The notes under the pieces were generated by a model. It saw only the letters and a program-made list of their open reading frames with translations. It was not told the DNA's origin and did not search any database. Position numbers and translations under genes: made by a program. A stretch of 64,000 nucleotides of DNA from Haliscomenobacter hydrossis DSM 1100 (GTDB lineage: Bacteria; Bacteroidota; Bacteroidia; Chitinophagales; Saprospiraceae), in contig NC_015510.1 of assembly GCF_000212735.1 (NCBI RefSeq), positions 8,247,001 through 8,311,000 on the forward strand, written 5' to 3'. Below are positions 1-10,812 of the stretch, piece by piece. How positions within the stretch are numbered: the first letter of the stretch is position 1; every line of letters begins with the position of its first letter.

Positions 1-2137
<2,137 letters not shown>

Positions 2138-2474
2138 TTGCTTATGTTTTTTCACTTTAGACAGAGGATGCGATCGACAAATTACCCAAAAGATGTTTTG
2201 CTCTTTCTATTCCTAATCCCTGTCATTAATTCAATCAATTATTATCTGACATATACTCAGATAGTTTTTAACGGCTATTTCGTGCTCGCCTTTACCGTTT
2301 ATACACTCCAGGGCTGCATGGTTTGGTATCCGAGAGGTAATTGTTTGGCTAGATAAAAAAATACCCTATCAAGAGCGAGTCGTTGGTCGCATGGCGCTAC
2401 AACTATTGCTTACAACAGGGGATCACGCCAAATTCATCCGGGAGCAGACTCAATCAAATTTTCTTTATTTGTGA
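2138..2474 (+). pseudogene. 5' remnant of a LytS-type membrane sensor histidine kinase, frameshifted
   Basis: The first frame, from ATG 2138, reads a hydrophobic N-terminus with NYPKDVLLFLFLIPVINSIN and two membrane-spanning stretches, then ends at 2356. Shifting by one base near 2333 restores REVIVWLDKKIPYQERVVGR and MALQLLLTTG, up to a stop at 2472-2474. Together these match the membrane N-terminus seen in Bacteroidota LytTR-system histidine kinases, in which a basic amphipathic segment (WLDKKIPYQ) precedes further helices. The kinase core (His box, ATPase) is absent, so this is a decayed fragment and not a functional sensor. Family assignment rests on pattern recognition of the N-terminus only. 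Confidence 0.55.
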
Positions 2475-2587
2475 AATTATTTGAGGTAAACTCGGATATC
2501 TAACCCCATACAACTGGGAAATCGCTTCAAGATTTAAGCGTTTCAATCCTTTCGTCATTGAGAACCAAATTGATAATCCAGGCGACC

Positions 2588-3835
2588 ATGCATAATTCCA
2601 TCCTGTTTTTTCTGCTTTTGGGACCAATAACCCTCCTGTTTTGCCAATCCAGCCCAGCCCTTTCTCCTCAGCCAGCCACGGCAAAAAAATTCAAAGCCTT
2701 GGACAGCCTGCTCCAAAGCGAGCTAACTGGGGACAAGATTCCGGGTGCGGTCATTCAGGTCAAAAAAGGCAAACAAATCCTCTTCCAGCGCGCGTACGGG
2801 CTTTCCCAAAAATACAACGCTCAGCACCAACTCCTCTCCAATCCCGAGCCTACCACACTTGAACACCTGTACGATTTAGCTTCCTTGACCAAGGTAGTTG
2901 GTACCACCACGGCCATCATGTTGCTGGTTGATCAGAAGCAGATTGGACTGGATGATCCAGTGGGCAAATACATCCCGGCATTCGACACTTCCGAAAAAAA
3001 CAAAATTACCATTCGACACTTGCTCAGTCACTCCGCCGGGCTACGGGAATGGTACCCGCTTTATTACCGGGCCTCCAATAAGCAGGAGACTTATCGACTC
3101 ATTGGGGAACTGCCGCTGGCCTTTCCGGTGGGAAAACAGCGCCGCTACAGCGATTTGGGTTTTGTGCTGCTGAGCCAGGTCATCGAGCAGGTGTCCAAAA
3201 TGCCTTTGGAGCAATTCTTGGAACAACAAATATTTAAGCCCCTGGGAATGTTGCACACCACTTACAATCCACTAAAAAAAGGAGGCTTTACCAAAATTGC
3301 AGCCACTTCCCACGGGAATCCCTATGAAAAAAGGATGGTTTACGATGCCTCACTTGGTTTCAGCGTAAAAGGCCTGGATCCAAAACAGTGGGATGGCTGG
3401 CGTACCTATACCCTGAAAGGGGAGGTAAACGACGGCAATACCTGGTATGCGAATGAGGGCATCTCCGGGGCGGCAGGTTTGTTTTCCACTGTGGGCGACT
3501 TGCAAAAATTGGTGGATATGCTCCTGACTAAAGGTAAGATAGGCGAGCGCAAGTTTATTTCAACTCAAACCATCGAACAATTTTTGAGCAAAGACCAGTT
3601 CAACAATGGCCTGGGTTGGATGATGGATCCTGGCAATCCCGTCATGAAAAACGCCCCCGCAGGCACCTTTGCACATACCGGATTCACGGGAACCAGCATT
3701 GTGGTAGTGCCGCAAGCGAATATTTCGGTGATTGTGCTCATCAACCGGCAGAACATGGGCTTGTCGGGCAAAGGCACCTATTACGATCTTGGGCCGCTGC
3801 GGCAGAAGGTAATTGCAGCCGTGTTAAAGCTATAG
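2588..3835 (+). CDS. Secreted serine hydrolase, beta-lactamase class C / PBP-like family
   Basis: Predicted 415 residues when started at ATG 2588, where a signal peptide begins (MHNSILFFLLLGPITLLFCQ); an in-frame start 30 bases earlier would put a charged tail before it. It carries the three marks of the family: the catalytic S-x-x-K (ASLTKVVG), a Y-S-D in place of Y-x-N (YSDLGFVLL), and an H-T-G triad (FAHTGFTGT). Such proteins act in the periplasm or at the outer surface as esterases or D-amino peptidases, less often as true beta-lactamases. Substrate cannot be read from the sequence. The stop overlaps the convergent SDR remnant by a few bases. A distant relative lies at 44375-45691. Confidence 0.85.
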   Translation: MHNSILFFLLLGPITLLFCQSSPALSPQPATAKKFKALDSLLQSELTGDKIPGAVIQVKKGKQILFQRAYGLSQKYNAQHQLLSNPEPTTLEHLYDLASLTKVVGTTTAIMLLVDQKQIGLDDPVGKYIPAFDTSEKNKITIRHLLSHSAGLREWYPLYYRASNKQETYRLIGELPLAFPVGKQRRYSDLGFVLLSQVIEQVSKMPLEQFLEQQIFKPLGMLHTTYNPLKKGGFTKIAATSHGNPYEKRMVYDASLGFSVKGLDPKQWDGWRTYTLKGEVNDGNTWYANEGISGAAGLFSTVGDLQKLVDMLLTKGKIGERKFISTQTIEQFLSKDQFNNGLGWMMDPGNPVMKNAPAGTFAHTGFTGTSIVVVPQANISVIVLINRQNMGLSGKGTYYDLGPLRQKVIAAVLKL

Positions 3836-4120
3836 TACTTTTTTAAAAACCAAAGCAGCTTTCTCCTGGCTCATCCCATTGTTTTCAACTTTCTCTGAGA
3901 TACGAATGACAGACACTAGGTTATCGTGGTACAATTCGGCTTGTTCTGCTGACATTTGCTGTAAGGTAGTATTGGCGCTTTCTCTGGTCCGATGCCAGAT
4001 CTCAGTCTTAACAACTCCTGGCAGAATGACCGAACATTGAATATTTTGAGGTGCCAACTCAAATCGAAGGGATTCTGTAAACCCCAAAATAGATCGGTAT
4101 TTGGTCAGAAAAGAATGGCT
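3830..4120 (-). pseudogene. C-terminal remnant of a short-chain dehydrogenase/reductase
   Basis: On the minus strand the frame is open from just below 4120 to the stop at 3830-3832. It contains ILGFTESLRFELAPQNIQC followed by SVILPGVVKTEIW, the typical SDR stretch after the catalytic Y-x-x-x-K (helix alpha-F and the PG-x-x-x-T loop). The catalytic Lys is recognisable (TKYRS), but the Tyr position is lost and a stop lies just upstream, so the Rossmann N-terminus with the TGxxxGxG cofactor site is missing. It is a dead 3' fragment, convergent with and slightly overlapping the end of the serine hydrolase gene. Confidence 0.65.
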
Positions 4121-4193
4121 TCACTGTAGTTAAAGAATATGGTTATCAAGATTTTAAATCAAGGTTAGGATAAAAAATATAATTCCTGCAACG

Positions 4194-4224
4194 CTTGGTC
4201 AATTGTAATTTCTATTTAACTTTG
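4194..4224 (+). promoter_or_regulatory. Bacteroidota sigma-A promoter for the DoxX-like gene
   Basis: CTTG at 4194-4197, a 19-base spacer and TAACTTTG at 4217-4224 match the Bacteroidota -33/-7 pattern. Transcription would begin near 4231, which excludes an in-frame start at 4195 and supports ATG 4273. Confidence 0.6.
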
Positions 4225-4272
4225 CATTTCAAAGTACTTTTATTTTTTCAAAAAGTTATAAGCTACAAACGC

Positions 4273-5004
4273 ATGAGTATCTCTTCTGCACTTGACCAAC
4301 TACATTCTAAAGTAAAACAAAACCGGTGGATGCGGTATTTCGCTATTTTTAACCGCATAGCCTTGGCGGCTGGTTTTTTGCCTGCGGGTTGGGTGAAAAT
4401 TACGGGCGAGCGTTTTACCGATTTACACAACGATCAGCCGATGGGCCATTATTTAGAAGCCTTACACCATACTGGTTATTATTATACATTTATAGGCGTA
4501 TTACAAGTGTCTGCGGCTGTTTTGTTGCTGATTCCACGCACGGCACTACTCGGCGCTTTACTCTATTTTCCCATCATTTTGAACATTACGATTCTGTCCT
4601 TTGCGGTGCGCTTTGAAGGATCTTTGCTTACTGCGCCCATGATGGTGCTGGCCAATCTGTATCTGTTTTGCTGGGATTACGACAAATTAAAATTTATCTT
4701 TCCGTTTCATCGCCCAACAATTCAACCTGAGCCACCCCTTCAGAAAAGCCTCAGCAAGAAGTTTCCCACCCGGTTTTTTGCAGGCGTGTTTGCGACAGTG
4801 GTCCTGTATGTGCTGTTCATTACCAACGTGTACAACATCATGCCCCGCAATACGCTACCCGATTGTGTGACGCAATGTGATGACAGCAGCAATCCCCGTG
4901 CTTGTGAGGACTTTTGTGATTGTATTCATAACCAGGGTCAACCGCTTGACCAATGTTTGGACAAATACAAAAAAGCTATAAAGGATACCAGCAGAACAAA
5001 GTAG
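4273..5004 (+). CDS. DoxX-like integral membrane protein with cysteine-rich C-terminal tail
   Basis: Predicted 243 residues with about four to five membrane helices. The N-terminal half (FNRIALAAGFLPAGWVKITG, then ALHHTGYYYTFIGVLQVSAA) has the DoxX/DoxD-like layout. After a final helix (FFAGVFATVVLYVLFITNVY) comes a short exported or cytosolic tail with six cysteines in about 35 residues (CVTQC, ACEDFCDC, DQC). The biochemical role of this family is not settled. The Cys tail could bind a metal or form disulfides; that is inference. Start chosen from the promoter at 4194-4224. Confidence 0.7.
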   Translation: MSISSALDQLHSKVKQNRWMRYFAIFNRIALAAGFLPAGWVKITGERFTDLHNDQPMGHYLEALHHTGYYYTFIGVLQVSAAVLLLIPRTALLGALLYFPIILNITILSFAVRFEGSLLTAPMMVLANLYLFCWDYDKLKFIFPFHRPTIQPEPPLQKSLSKKFPTRFFAGVFATVVLYVLFITNVYNIMPRNTLPDCVTQCDDSSNPRACEDFCDCIHNQGQPLDQCLDKYKKAIKDTSRTK

Positions 5005-5223
5005 TTTTGCTTTAGCACTTGTTTAACTTTAACAAGCGCTAACCGTCCCGCCGATTTAGCTAGAAATAATTTGCCTGTTCCACATCTCAGACTTATCTTC
5101 ATCGCTCCGAATCACACCCCCCATGCCGAAAAAACTACCTTACTAGGGCACAAACTTTCTGTCCTTAAAAAAGGTTGTTATTTTCAAACCAGATTGTAAA
5201 CAATTTCAATAAACGACAAAACG

Positions 5224-6162
5224 ATGAGATCGACAGCAACAAATCTTGCTTTCTTTTGTGTGCTCTGCCTGACATTTTCTTCCTGTGTCATGAAAAAGCA
5301 ATACCTCGCCATGCAAACCGATTTGCAAACGCAGCTTGAAGCGGCCAACAAAGACCTGGGCAAACTGGGCGTTAGCCTCAACGAGTACATGAGTCGCCTG
5401 GCGGCTTGCGAGCGGGACAAAGAAAGACTTGGCGGTGACATCCGTACGAATCAGAGTGCTATGCAATTGCGCGAAGAACAAATCAATGACCTCAAGGCCC
5501 AAATCGCCGACCTGAAGTCTCAACGGGAAAAACAACTGAACACAGTAACTGACTTAACCAAGATTTCTTCTTCAGCCAACGACAACATCAAAGAAACTTT
5601 GGCGCAACTGGAGAGAAAGGACAAGTACATCCACCTGCTCCAGGCTGCGCGTACCCGCGCTGACTCCATCAACCTCGCATTGGCTGTTAACCTCAAAGGT
5701 GTGCTGAAAGAAGGTTTGGATGATAAGGACGTAGACGTCAAAGTGGATAAAACCGTGGTGTTTGTGAACTTGTCGGACAAAATGCTCTTCCAGTCAGGAA
5801 GTGCTACCATGACCACCAAAGCAAATGAGGTTTTGGGTAAAATCGCCCAAATTCTTAAATCTCGTCCAGACCTGGAAGTGATGGTGGAAGGGTATACGGA
5901 CAACAAGCCCATCAAAACAGCCTGTATTGAGGACAACTGGGATTTGAGTGTAAAACGCGCTACTGCGGTGGCACGCACACTGCAAAAAACCCATGGAGTT
6001 GACCCCAATCGTTTGATTGCTGCGGGCCGTGGGGAGTACAATGCCCTGGCTACCAATGATACCGAAGAAGGTCGTTCTACCAACCGCCGTACCCGCATCA
6101 TCATTCTGCCCAAGTTGGATCAGTTTTATGATTTGCTGAATCCGGCGAAGGCACCGAATTAA
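5224..6162 (+). CDS. OmpA-family lipoprotein with coiled coil and peptidoglycan-binding domain
   Basis: Predicted 312 residues. A lipoprotein signal ends in a lipobox-like LTFSSC at about residue 22. Residues ~30-150 are a heptad-rich coiled coil (repeated KDLGKL, DLKAQIADLKSQ). The C-terminal ~120 residues form the OmpA/MotB peptidoglycan-binding domain: MVEGYTDN, DLSVKRATAVARTLQ, GVDPNRLIAAGRGEYNALA and the arginine-rich RSTNRRTRIIILP with the Asp/Arg pair that binds diaminopimelate. It probably tethers the outer membrane to peptidoglycan. It is the last gene before a palindromic repeat that starts at its stop codon. Confidence 0.88.
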   Translation: MRSTATNLAFFCVLCLTFSSCVMKKQYLAMQTDLQTQLEAANKDLGKLGVSLNEYMSRLAACERDKERLGGDIRTNQSAMQLREEQINDLKAQIADLKSQREKQLNTVTDLTKISSSANDNIKETLAQLERKDKYIHLLQAARTRADSINLALAVNLKGVLKEGLDDKDVDVKVDKTVVFVNLSDKMLFQSGSATMTTKANEVLGKIAQILKSRPDLEVMVEGYTDNKPIKTACIEDNWDLSVKRATAVARTLQKTHGVDPNRLIAAGRGEYNALATNDTEEGRSTNRRTRIIILPKLDQFYDLLNPAKAPN

Positions 6163-6263
6163 GTTGAAAAGTTTAGGGTTGAAGAGTTGAAAAGTTGGGT
6201 AGCCCTAGACTTTTCAACTTTTCAACTATAAACTTTTCAACTCTCTTCAACTCTCTTCAACTT
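6161..6263. repeat. Palindromic repeat built from AGTTGAAAAGT / ACTTTTCAACT words
   Basis: The left arm (6161-6195) has AAGTTGAAAAGT and GAAGAGTTGAAAAGT. The right side (6210-6263) has several ACTTTTCAACT and TCTTCAACT units that pair with it in more than one register. It fills the gap between two convergent genes and overlaps both ends, so it probably also acts as a two-way terminator. Confidence 0.75.
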
Positions 6264-6637
6264 AATTCCTCCGCCGCCGTTTGCAGCCGCTGAATCAGCA
6301 TCGTGATCAAGCGCCGCAAATATTCTGGCTCATTGGCCGCAAATTGCTCCCATTCTGCACCAGTAAATTGGCCAATGACCATTCCCGCCATCAACTGTCG
6401 CAATTGCTGGTCTTTTTGCAAACTGCTGGAAATCCAGTCCAGTTTTCCTTTTTCAGAGAGTGCCTTATACACGCCATGCCGTTTGCGGATGTAAGACCGA
6501 AACGCGGCTACCAATAAATCGTGTTGGAATTTGAGCACCTGCCGGAGGGTCTGGTTTTGAAAGGTTTCGGCAGGGGTGGAAGATGTCGTGTCGAGCTGGA
6601 GTTCAGGTCGGATGGTAAGCAGTTGTTGATCGCGCAA
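6257..6637 (-). CDS. Conserved Bacteroidota hypothetical protein, helical
   Basis: 126 residues starting at a TTG (no ATG is available between the upstream in-frame stop and the conserved N-terminus LLTIRPELQLD). The body is alpha-helical with FQNQTLRQVLKFQHDLLVAA, then FRSYIRKRHGVYKALSEKGK, and ends ITMLIQRLQTAAEELS. I recall proteins of this pattern in other Bacteroidota without a known function and assign none. It lies 12 bases downstream of the Uma2-like gene and may share its transcript. Its last bases run into the palindrome at 6161-6263. Confidence 0.6.
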   Translation of the reverse strand: MRDQQLLTIRPELQLDTTSSTPAETFQNQTLRQVLKFQHDLLVAAFRSYIRKRHGVYKALSEKGKLDWISSSLQKDQQLRQLMAGMVIGQFTGAEWEQFAANEPEYLRRLITMLIQRLQTAAEELS

Positions 6638-6649
6638 GAGTTATGTTTT

Positions 6650-7129
6650 TTACGAAATGAATTCACTCAAATTTAACCCTAAAACATCAGACCAAGCTGG
6701 ATTTTCTTCCACTATGCCTAATTCTTTAGAATATTTGAGCCAGGCACCAGTTTCAAAGTTTAGTACAAAACCCTCCACAATGCCATACTCAGTATCATCA
6801 ATCAAACGGCGCATTTTAGAAAAATCGGTTTTGGCACCACGGTTGGTTGCAATTTCGATGATGACTGGAACCGTCGATTTTTGGTTGTCTTGCAAAATCA
6901 CATCAGGGCATTTGCTCTCTGAATTTCCTGGGTCAATATCTGTTTCAGGAAGTGGTTCCAACTGGATTTGTCCATTTTGGAAAAGTCGCTCTAATCCAAA
7001 GACAATGTTCTTTATTGCTCTTTGATGACGTATGGTTGCTAGATGGCCCATTTCTATTTCTGCAATCATGGAATGGTCAATTTTTTGCCAATTTACTGCT
7101 TTTTTACTCTTGATGCAAGTGCGTGTCAA
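6650..7129 (-). CDS. Uma2-like protein with restriction-endonuclease fold
   Basis: Up to 159 residues. The middle has a PD-(D/E)xK-type arrangement, CPDVILQDNQ followed by VPVIIEIATNRG with a downstream lysine, which resembles the DUF820/Uma2 fold common in Bacteroidota and Cyanobacteria. Function is unknown; members are suspected nucleases or nuclease-derived adaptors. The frame opens at a TTG (7129); an ATG at 7069 (MIAEIEMGHLATIRHQ) is an alternative start. It lies 14 bases downstream of the ECF sigma gene. Confidence 0.55.
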   Translation of the reverse strand: MTRTCIKSKKAVNWQKIDHSMIAEIEMGHLATIRHQRAIKNIVFGLERLFQNGQIQLEPLPETDIDPGNSESKCPDVILQDNQKSTVPVIIEIATNRGAKTDFSKMRRLIDDTEYGIVEGFVLNFETGAWLKYSKELGIVEENPAWSDVLGLNLSEFIS

Positions 7130-7143
7130 CGATGCTATGTCGC

Positions 7144-8394
7144 TTAATTGTTCTTTATCTTTTGTTCAATTACTTTTTTCTCAGCAGGTAAGGTAGCCAA
7201 CTGCAACGCCTGACCGTAGGCTAATTTCGCTACATCCAACTTGCCGTTTTTAGAATAAAAATCACCCAAGGCCGTATGGTACAAATAATTTTGATCCAAG
7301 CCCTCAATTTTCAACAGTGCTTCGATACCCGCACTTGGCCCTTCAGCATAACCCTTGGCAATGGCCCGATTGAGCGCTACGATCGGTGATGGATTGAGGG
7401 TATATAGTAAATTGTAACAATAAAAAATTGCCTGCCAATTGGTTTGGGCAAAAGAAGGGGCTACGGCATGGTAGGAGGCAATGGCCGCTTCAAGGTGGTA
7501 AGCGCTGAGGTCTTCACCTTGGCTTGATTGTTTAAAATGGGTATAGGCAAGAGCAATGAGTTGCTGATTCCAGGTACTGCGGTCTTGATTTTCAAGTAGT
7601 ATAATCTCACCTTCAACAGTAAGCCGGGCATCTAAACGGGCAGCATGAAAACACATCAACGCCAGCAGCGCATGGGTTTTGGGTTGATTGCTCAAGGGGT
7701 GTCGGGCCAGCAATGTTCCCAGTCGAATAGCTTCCACACAAAGCTCCCGGCGGATGACTTCGTCGTTAGACGCCGATTTGTAGCCTTCGTTGAACAACAA
7801 ATAAACGGCGTGTAAAACCGCATCCAAACGAGGGAGCAAATCATTGCCTGCCGGAACTTCCAGGGATAATTTTTCCTGCCGAATTTTTTCCTTGGCGCGG
7901 TACAAACGTTTTACAATCGAATCGCTGGGCAGAAAAAACGCCACCGCTATTTCCTGAGTACTCAAACCACATAAAGTACGCAGCATCAGAGCCAATTGAG
8001 ATTCAATGGGAATGGCCGGATGACAGGTGGCAAACATCATGCGCAACTGCGCATCTTCGATCTCCGTATCCAAAAAATAGCCATCCAGCCAAGATGTTTC
8101 AATCGGGGAGGAGCCTTGTTGAAAATTAGGGGCAACGCGCGTTTTGAAATTCCGCTCGCGGCGCAAATAATCAATCGTGCGGTTTTTGGCAGCGCGGTAC
8201 AACCAGGCCCTGGGGTCATCGGGTAAACCCTTCAGTTTCCAGGACTCCAGGGCATTGAGCAGGGTTTCTTGCACAATGTCTTCGGCTATTTCTACCTGAT
8301 TGAGTCCAAACAATTTCACCAAAACCGCCAGCATCTTTCCAGACTCGTGCCTGAAAAGATGCTCTATCGTCGGGTGCAAGTACGGTTCAGACAC
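7144..8394 (-). CDS. ECF42-type RNA polymerase sigma factor with C-terminal TPR-like extension
   Basis: 416 residues, about twice the size of an ordinary ECF sigma factor. Region 2 is at the N-terminus (DIVQETLLNALESW, WLYRAAKNRTIDYLRRERNF). Region 4 follows (LSTQEIAVAFFLPSDSIVKR, RLYRAKEKIR). The long C-terminal domain starts with the family mark YLLFNEGY and continues as DUF6596 and TPR-like helices. ECF42 factors are encoded with a small DGPF protein and have no classical anti-sigma factor; the C-terminal domain is held to do the regulating. Here the DGPF gene ends 3 bases upstream of the sigma gene, confirming the pairing. The target regulon is unknown. Confidence 0.88.
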   Translation of the reverse strand: MSEPYLHPTIEHLFRHESGKMLAVLVKLFGLNQVEIAEDIVQETLLNALESWKLKGLPDDPRAWLYRAAKNRTIDYLRRERNFKTRVAPNFQQGSSPIETSWLDGYFLDTEIEDAQLRMMFATCHPAIPIESQLALMLRTLCGLSTQEIAVAFFLPSDSIVKRLYRAKEKIRQEKLSLEVPAGNDLLPRLDAVLHAVYLLFNEGYKSASNDEVIRRELCVEAIRLGTLLARHPLSNQPKTHALLALMCFHAARLDARLTVEGEIILLENQDRSTWNQQLIALAYTHFKQSSQGEDLSAYHLEAAIASYHAVAPSFAQTNWQAIFYCYNLLYTLNPSPIVALNRAIAKGYAEGPSAGIEALLKIEGLDQNYLYHTALGDFYSKNGKLDVAKLAYGQALQLATLPAEKKVIEQKIKNN

Positions 8395-8397
8395 GTC

Positions 8398-8754
8398 TTA
8401 CTGGTTAAAAACCATGACGGGGCGAACTTCTACTTTGCCATCGCTATCATAAATTGGACAACCTTTGGATAAGGCAATGGCTTCGTCGATATTCTCGGCC
8501 TGCAGAATCAAATACCCACTGACCAACTCTTTACTTTCTACAAAAGGCCCATCGGTGACCACGTGTTTGGACCCATTGACTACTTTGCCCTCCTGCTGTA
8601 GTGCTTCAGCGCCTACGAATTTGCCTTGAGCTGCGATGCTGCCAATCCACTGGTTCCACTTGTCCAAATCGGCCTGCATTTCTTCCGGAGACATGTTTTG
8701 ATAAGTTTCTTCGCTGATCGTAGAGTTGCGAAACAGGAGCATGTACTTTTCCAT
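8398..8754 (-). CDS. DGPF-domain (YCII-related) protein partnered with the ECF42 sigma factor
   Basis: 118 residues with the signature VVTDGPFVESKELVSGY and a YCII-like ferredoxin fold (MLLFRNS start, AENIDEAIALSKGCP, VEVRPVM end). The DGPF family is the standard genomic partner of ECF42 sigma factors and is often also their regulatory target. Its biochemical activity is not established. The 200 bases upstream are shared with the divergent Uma2 gene. Confidence 0.85.
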   Translation of the reverse strand: MEKYMLLFRNSTISEETYQNMSPEEMQADLDKWNQWIGSIAAQGKFVGAEALQQEGKVVNGSKHVVTDGPFVESKELVSGYLILQAENIDEAIALSKGCPIYDSDGKVEVRPVMVFNQ

Positions 8755-8895
8755 TTTTTTTGATTTTAAAGGTATAAAAAATTGAGTTTGGATGGTTCAA
8801 ATAAAGAACACGCCCTGCTGACGAATGAGGAAATACAAATCGGACCAGAGCACCCACTTTTTTATTTTTTTTGAAAAACATTGTCCTAAAGTACG

Positions 8896-8927
8896 TTTGG
8901 ATGCTAATCCCCATTGTTGTATCTTTG
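8896..8927 (+). promoter_or_regulatory. Bacteroidota sigma-A promoter for the Uma2 gene
   Basis: A full match: TTTG at 8896-8899, a 20-base spacer, TATCTTTG at 8920-8927. Predicted start of transcription is near 8934, about 20 bases before ATG 8955. Confidence 0.75.
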
Positions 8928-8954
8928 GATTAAATCACCAATATTTTGTTTTTT

Positions 8955-9623
8955 ATGTCTGCAGCGTTGTTGAAAAAATTGATGGATGCGCCTGATTTGA
9001 CTCTAATGGTTGAGCAAGTAAATTTGCGACTTCAGGAGGAAAATAGACGCCGTCAGGAATTCCGGGAGTGGGTTACTCCCGGAATGAAAGCTGAATTCAT
9101 CAATGGTGAAATCATTTTGCATTCTCCAGTAAAACGGGGTCATTTGCGTTACAGTGGACTGTTGTTTATGCTGCTGAATACACATGTCATTGTTCGGAAT
9201 TTAGGCACAACCTCCTATGACAAAGGTATGGTTGCCCTTACCCGCAATGATTACGAACCAGATATTTGTTTTTGGGGCAAAGAGAAATCAGCAAGTTTTA
9301 CGGATGAAACGATGCTTCATCCTGCTCCAGACTTTGTGGTAGAGTTTTTGTCCAAAAAAACGGCTAAAAGAGACCGCACGATAAAATTTGATGATTATGC
9401 GGCGCATGGTATCCCCGAGTACTGGATTGTCGACCCACGCATTAAAACAATCGAACAATACTGGCTGCAAAGCATCCCCGCAAATGAATACGCTCTAGTC
9501 GCAAAATGGCAAGTTGGAGACCACATCAACGCCAGTGCGATCCCTGGGTTTTCCATCCCCGTGGAAGCTATTTTTGATGAAAATGTTTGCCAGGAAGCAT
9601 TGAAGGCTCTGCTGCTTGAGTAA
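8955..9623 (+). CDS. Uma2 family protein (DUF820), restriction-endonuclease fold
   Basis: 222 residues from ATG 8955 (the promoter and the lack of an ATG further up support this start). The layout is typical Uma2: GMKAEFINGEIILHSPVKRG near the N-terminus, DYEPDICFWG and DFVVEFLSKKT as the PD...(E/D)xK-like core, then DYAAHGIPEYWIVDP. The family is widespread in multicellular-type bacteria, often in many copies, and is of unknown function. A smaller relative lies at 6650-7129. Confidence 0.82.
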   Translation: MSAALLKKLMDAPDLTLMVEQVNLRLQEENRRRQEFREWVTPGMKAEFINGEIILHSPVKRGHLRYSGLLFMLLNTHVIVRNLGTTSYDKGMVALTRNDYEPDICFWGKEKSASFTDETMLHPAPDFVVEFLSKKTAKRDRTIKFDDYAAHGIPEYWIVDPRIKTIEQYWLQSIPANEYALVAKWQVGDHINASAIPGFSIPVEAIFDENVCQEALKALLLE

Positions 9624-9633
9624 AAAGTGGTGC

Positions 9634-10662
9634 TTATTTTTTCATCAAACTGTTTACCTCTTTCCACACCTTCCGCAACACCGGAATGCCATTTTGTACA
9701 TTAGCAGTCCGCGTCGCCAGCACCCGCTCTCCGGGAAAACTGATTTTTTTTCCCTCATCCATCGGGATGGAAGCGTGATAATCCTGAATGATCTCCTCTA
9801 ACATGCTCGCAATGGCCACGTGATTGCCCAACTTTTGGGGATCGATGGCGATAAAAACCTGGGATACGCCGTATTCCACACTGGTTTTGCTCACCTCGTG
9901 CGTGGCCGCGCCGCCAGTCAAAAGACTCGCCAAAATATCCAACAACAAGGAGAACCCTGCCCCTTTCCAGAACCCGATCGGAATGGAACGCCCCGTTTCC
10001 AGAATGGCTTGTGGGTCGTGGCTCATTTGCCCCGTTTTATCGTAGCCCCCCGGCACATTGAGCATTTCACCCTTCATGGCCGACTGCTCCATGGCCCCAA
10101 AGGAAAATTGCGACATGGCCATGTCCAGCACAATGGCTTCGTCACCGTAGGGTATGGCGATGACAAATGGATTGTTGCCCAGTTTGGCATCTTGTGCGCC
10201 CCAGGCGGGCATGTTGGCGATGGTATTGGTCCAGCCCAGAAAAATGTAGCCCGCTTTGGCCGCTTTCCAGCCATAGGTTCCACCGCGCATCCAGTGGTTG
10301 GTATTGGCCAGACCTACACAGGCGATGCCGTGGTCTTGAGCAAGCGCCATGGCTCGTTCGGTGGCGTGCAAGGCATTGATGGGGCCAGGGGCCAGATTGC
10401 CGTTCCATTGCTCGATGCCGCCGAATTTGTGGGTCAGGGTAGGGGAGGCCTCTGCCTGGATGTACCCGTCCCGCAGATATTGCACAAAACGCGGGAAACG
10501 ATTGACGCCGTGGGTGTACACGCCGTCGATGCTGTTTTGGGTAAAAATTTCGGCGCAGGTGTGGGCACGGTCATGGGGCATCCCGTACTGGAGGAGGATT
10601 TTGGCGAAATGGGCGTGCATTTCGGTGGGGGAGATGAGGAGGGTATCGGTGTTGTTGTTCAT
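9634..10662 (-). CDS. dlgD: Ldh_2 family oxidoreductase, probably 2,3-diketo-L-gulonate reductase
   Basis: About 342 residues from ATG 10662. It is of the malate/L-lactate dehydrogenase (YlbC/YiaK) superfamily, with GVNRFPRFVQYLRDGYI, NTNHWMRGGTYGWKAAKAGY and IPIGFWKGAGFSLLLDILAS. The spacing and wording are very close to E. coli YiaK/DlgD, which reduces 2,3-diketo-L-gulonate with NADH. The NHW and the YGVSQVF stretch are typical of that subgroup. A related activity on another 2-keto sugar acid is possible. It lies back-to-back with the alpha-L-rhamnosidase gene, consistent with use of plant-derived sugars. Confidence 0.78.
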   Translation of the reverse strand: MNNNTDTLLISPTEMHAHFAKILLQYGMPHDRAHTCAEIFTQNSIDGVYTHGVNRFPRFVQYLRDGYIQAEASPTLTHKFGGIEQWNGNLAPGPINALHATERAMALAQDHGIACVGLANTNHWMRGGTYGWKAAKAGYIFLGWTNTIANMPAWGAQDAKLGNNPFVIAIPYGDEAIVLDMAMSQFSFGAMEQSAMKGEMLNVPGGYDKTGQMSHDPQAILETGRSIPIGFWKGAGFSLLLDILASLLTGGAATHEVSKTSVEYGVSQVFIAIDPQKLGNHVAIASMLEEIIQDYHASIPMDEGKKISFPGERVLATRTANVQNGIPVLRKVWKEVNSLMKK

Positions 10663-10687
10663 GCTTTCATTGTACTTTTCGTACAAG

Positions 10688-10695
10688 CAAAGATA
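10688..10695 (-). promoter_or_regulatory. -7 box that fixes the start of the dlgD-like gene
   Basis: On the minus strand this is TATCTTTG. Transcription would begin near 10681, so the in-frame start at 10686 would not be transcribed and ATG 10662 is preferred. The -33 partner is poor. Confidence 0.45.
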
Positions 10696-10812
10696 CTACC
10701 CTGAATGTTATCACTTTAAAATAATCGGATAGGACTGGCTAAAATTCTCGGAAAAAACCGGATATTTAGTTTCATTACCTATACCTTCTGTCGTACTTTA
10801 ATCCACACTCCA

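Noticed and set aside
2475-2590. Short plus-strand peptide LGYLTPYNWEIASRFKRFNP resembling a transposase tail, and its antisense frame
   Set aside because: Too short, no start or terminal repeats, and the likeness is only to common words.
9820-10704. Plus-strand frame of 294 residues over the dlgD-like gene
   Set aside because: Antisense shadow of a clear oxidoreductase.
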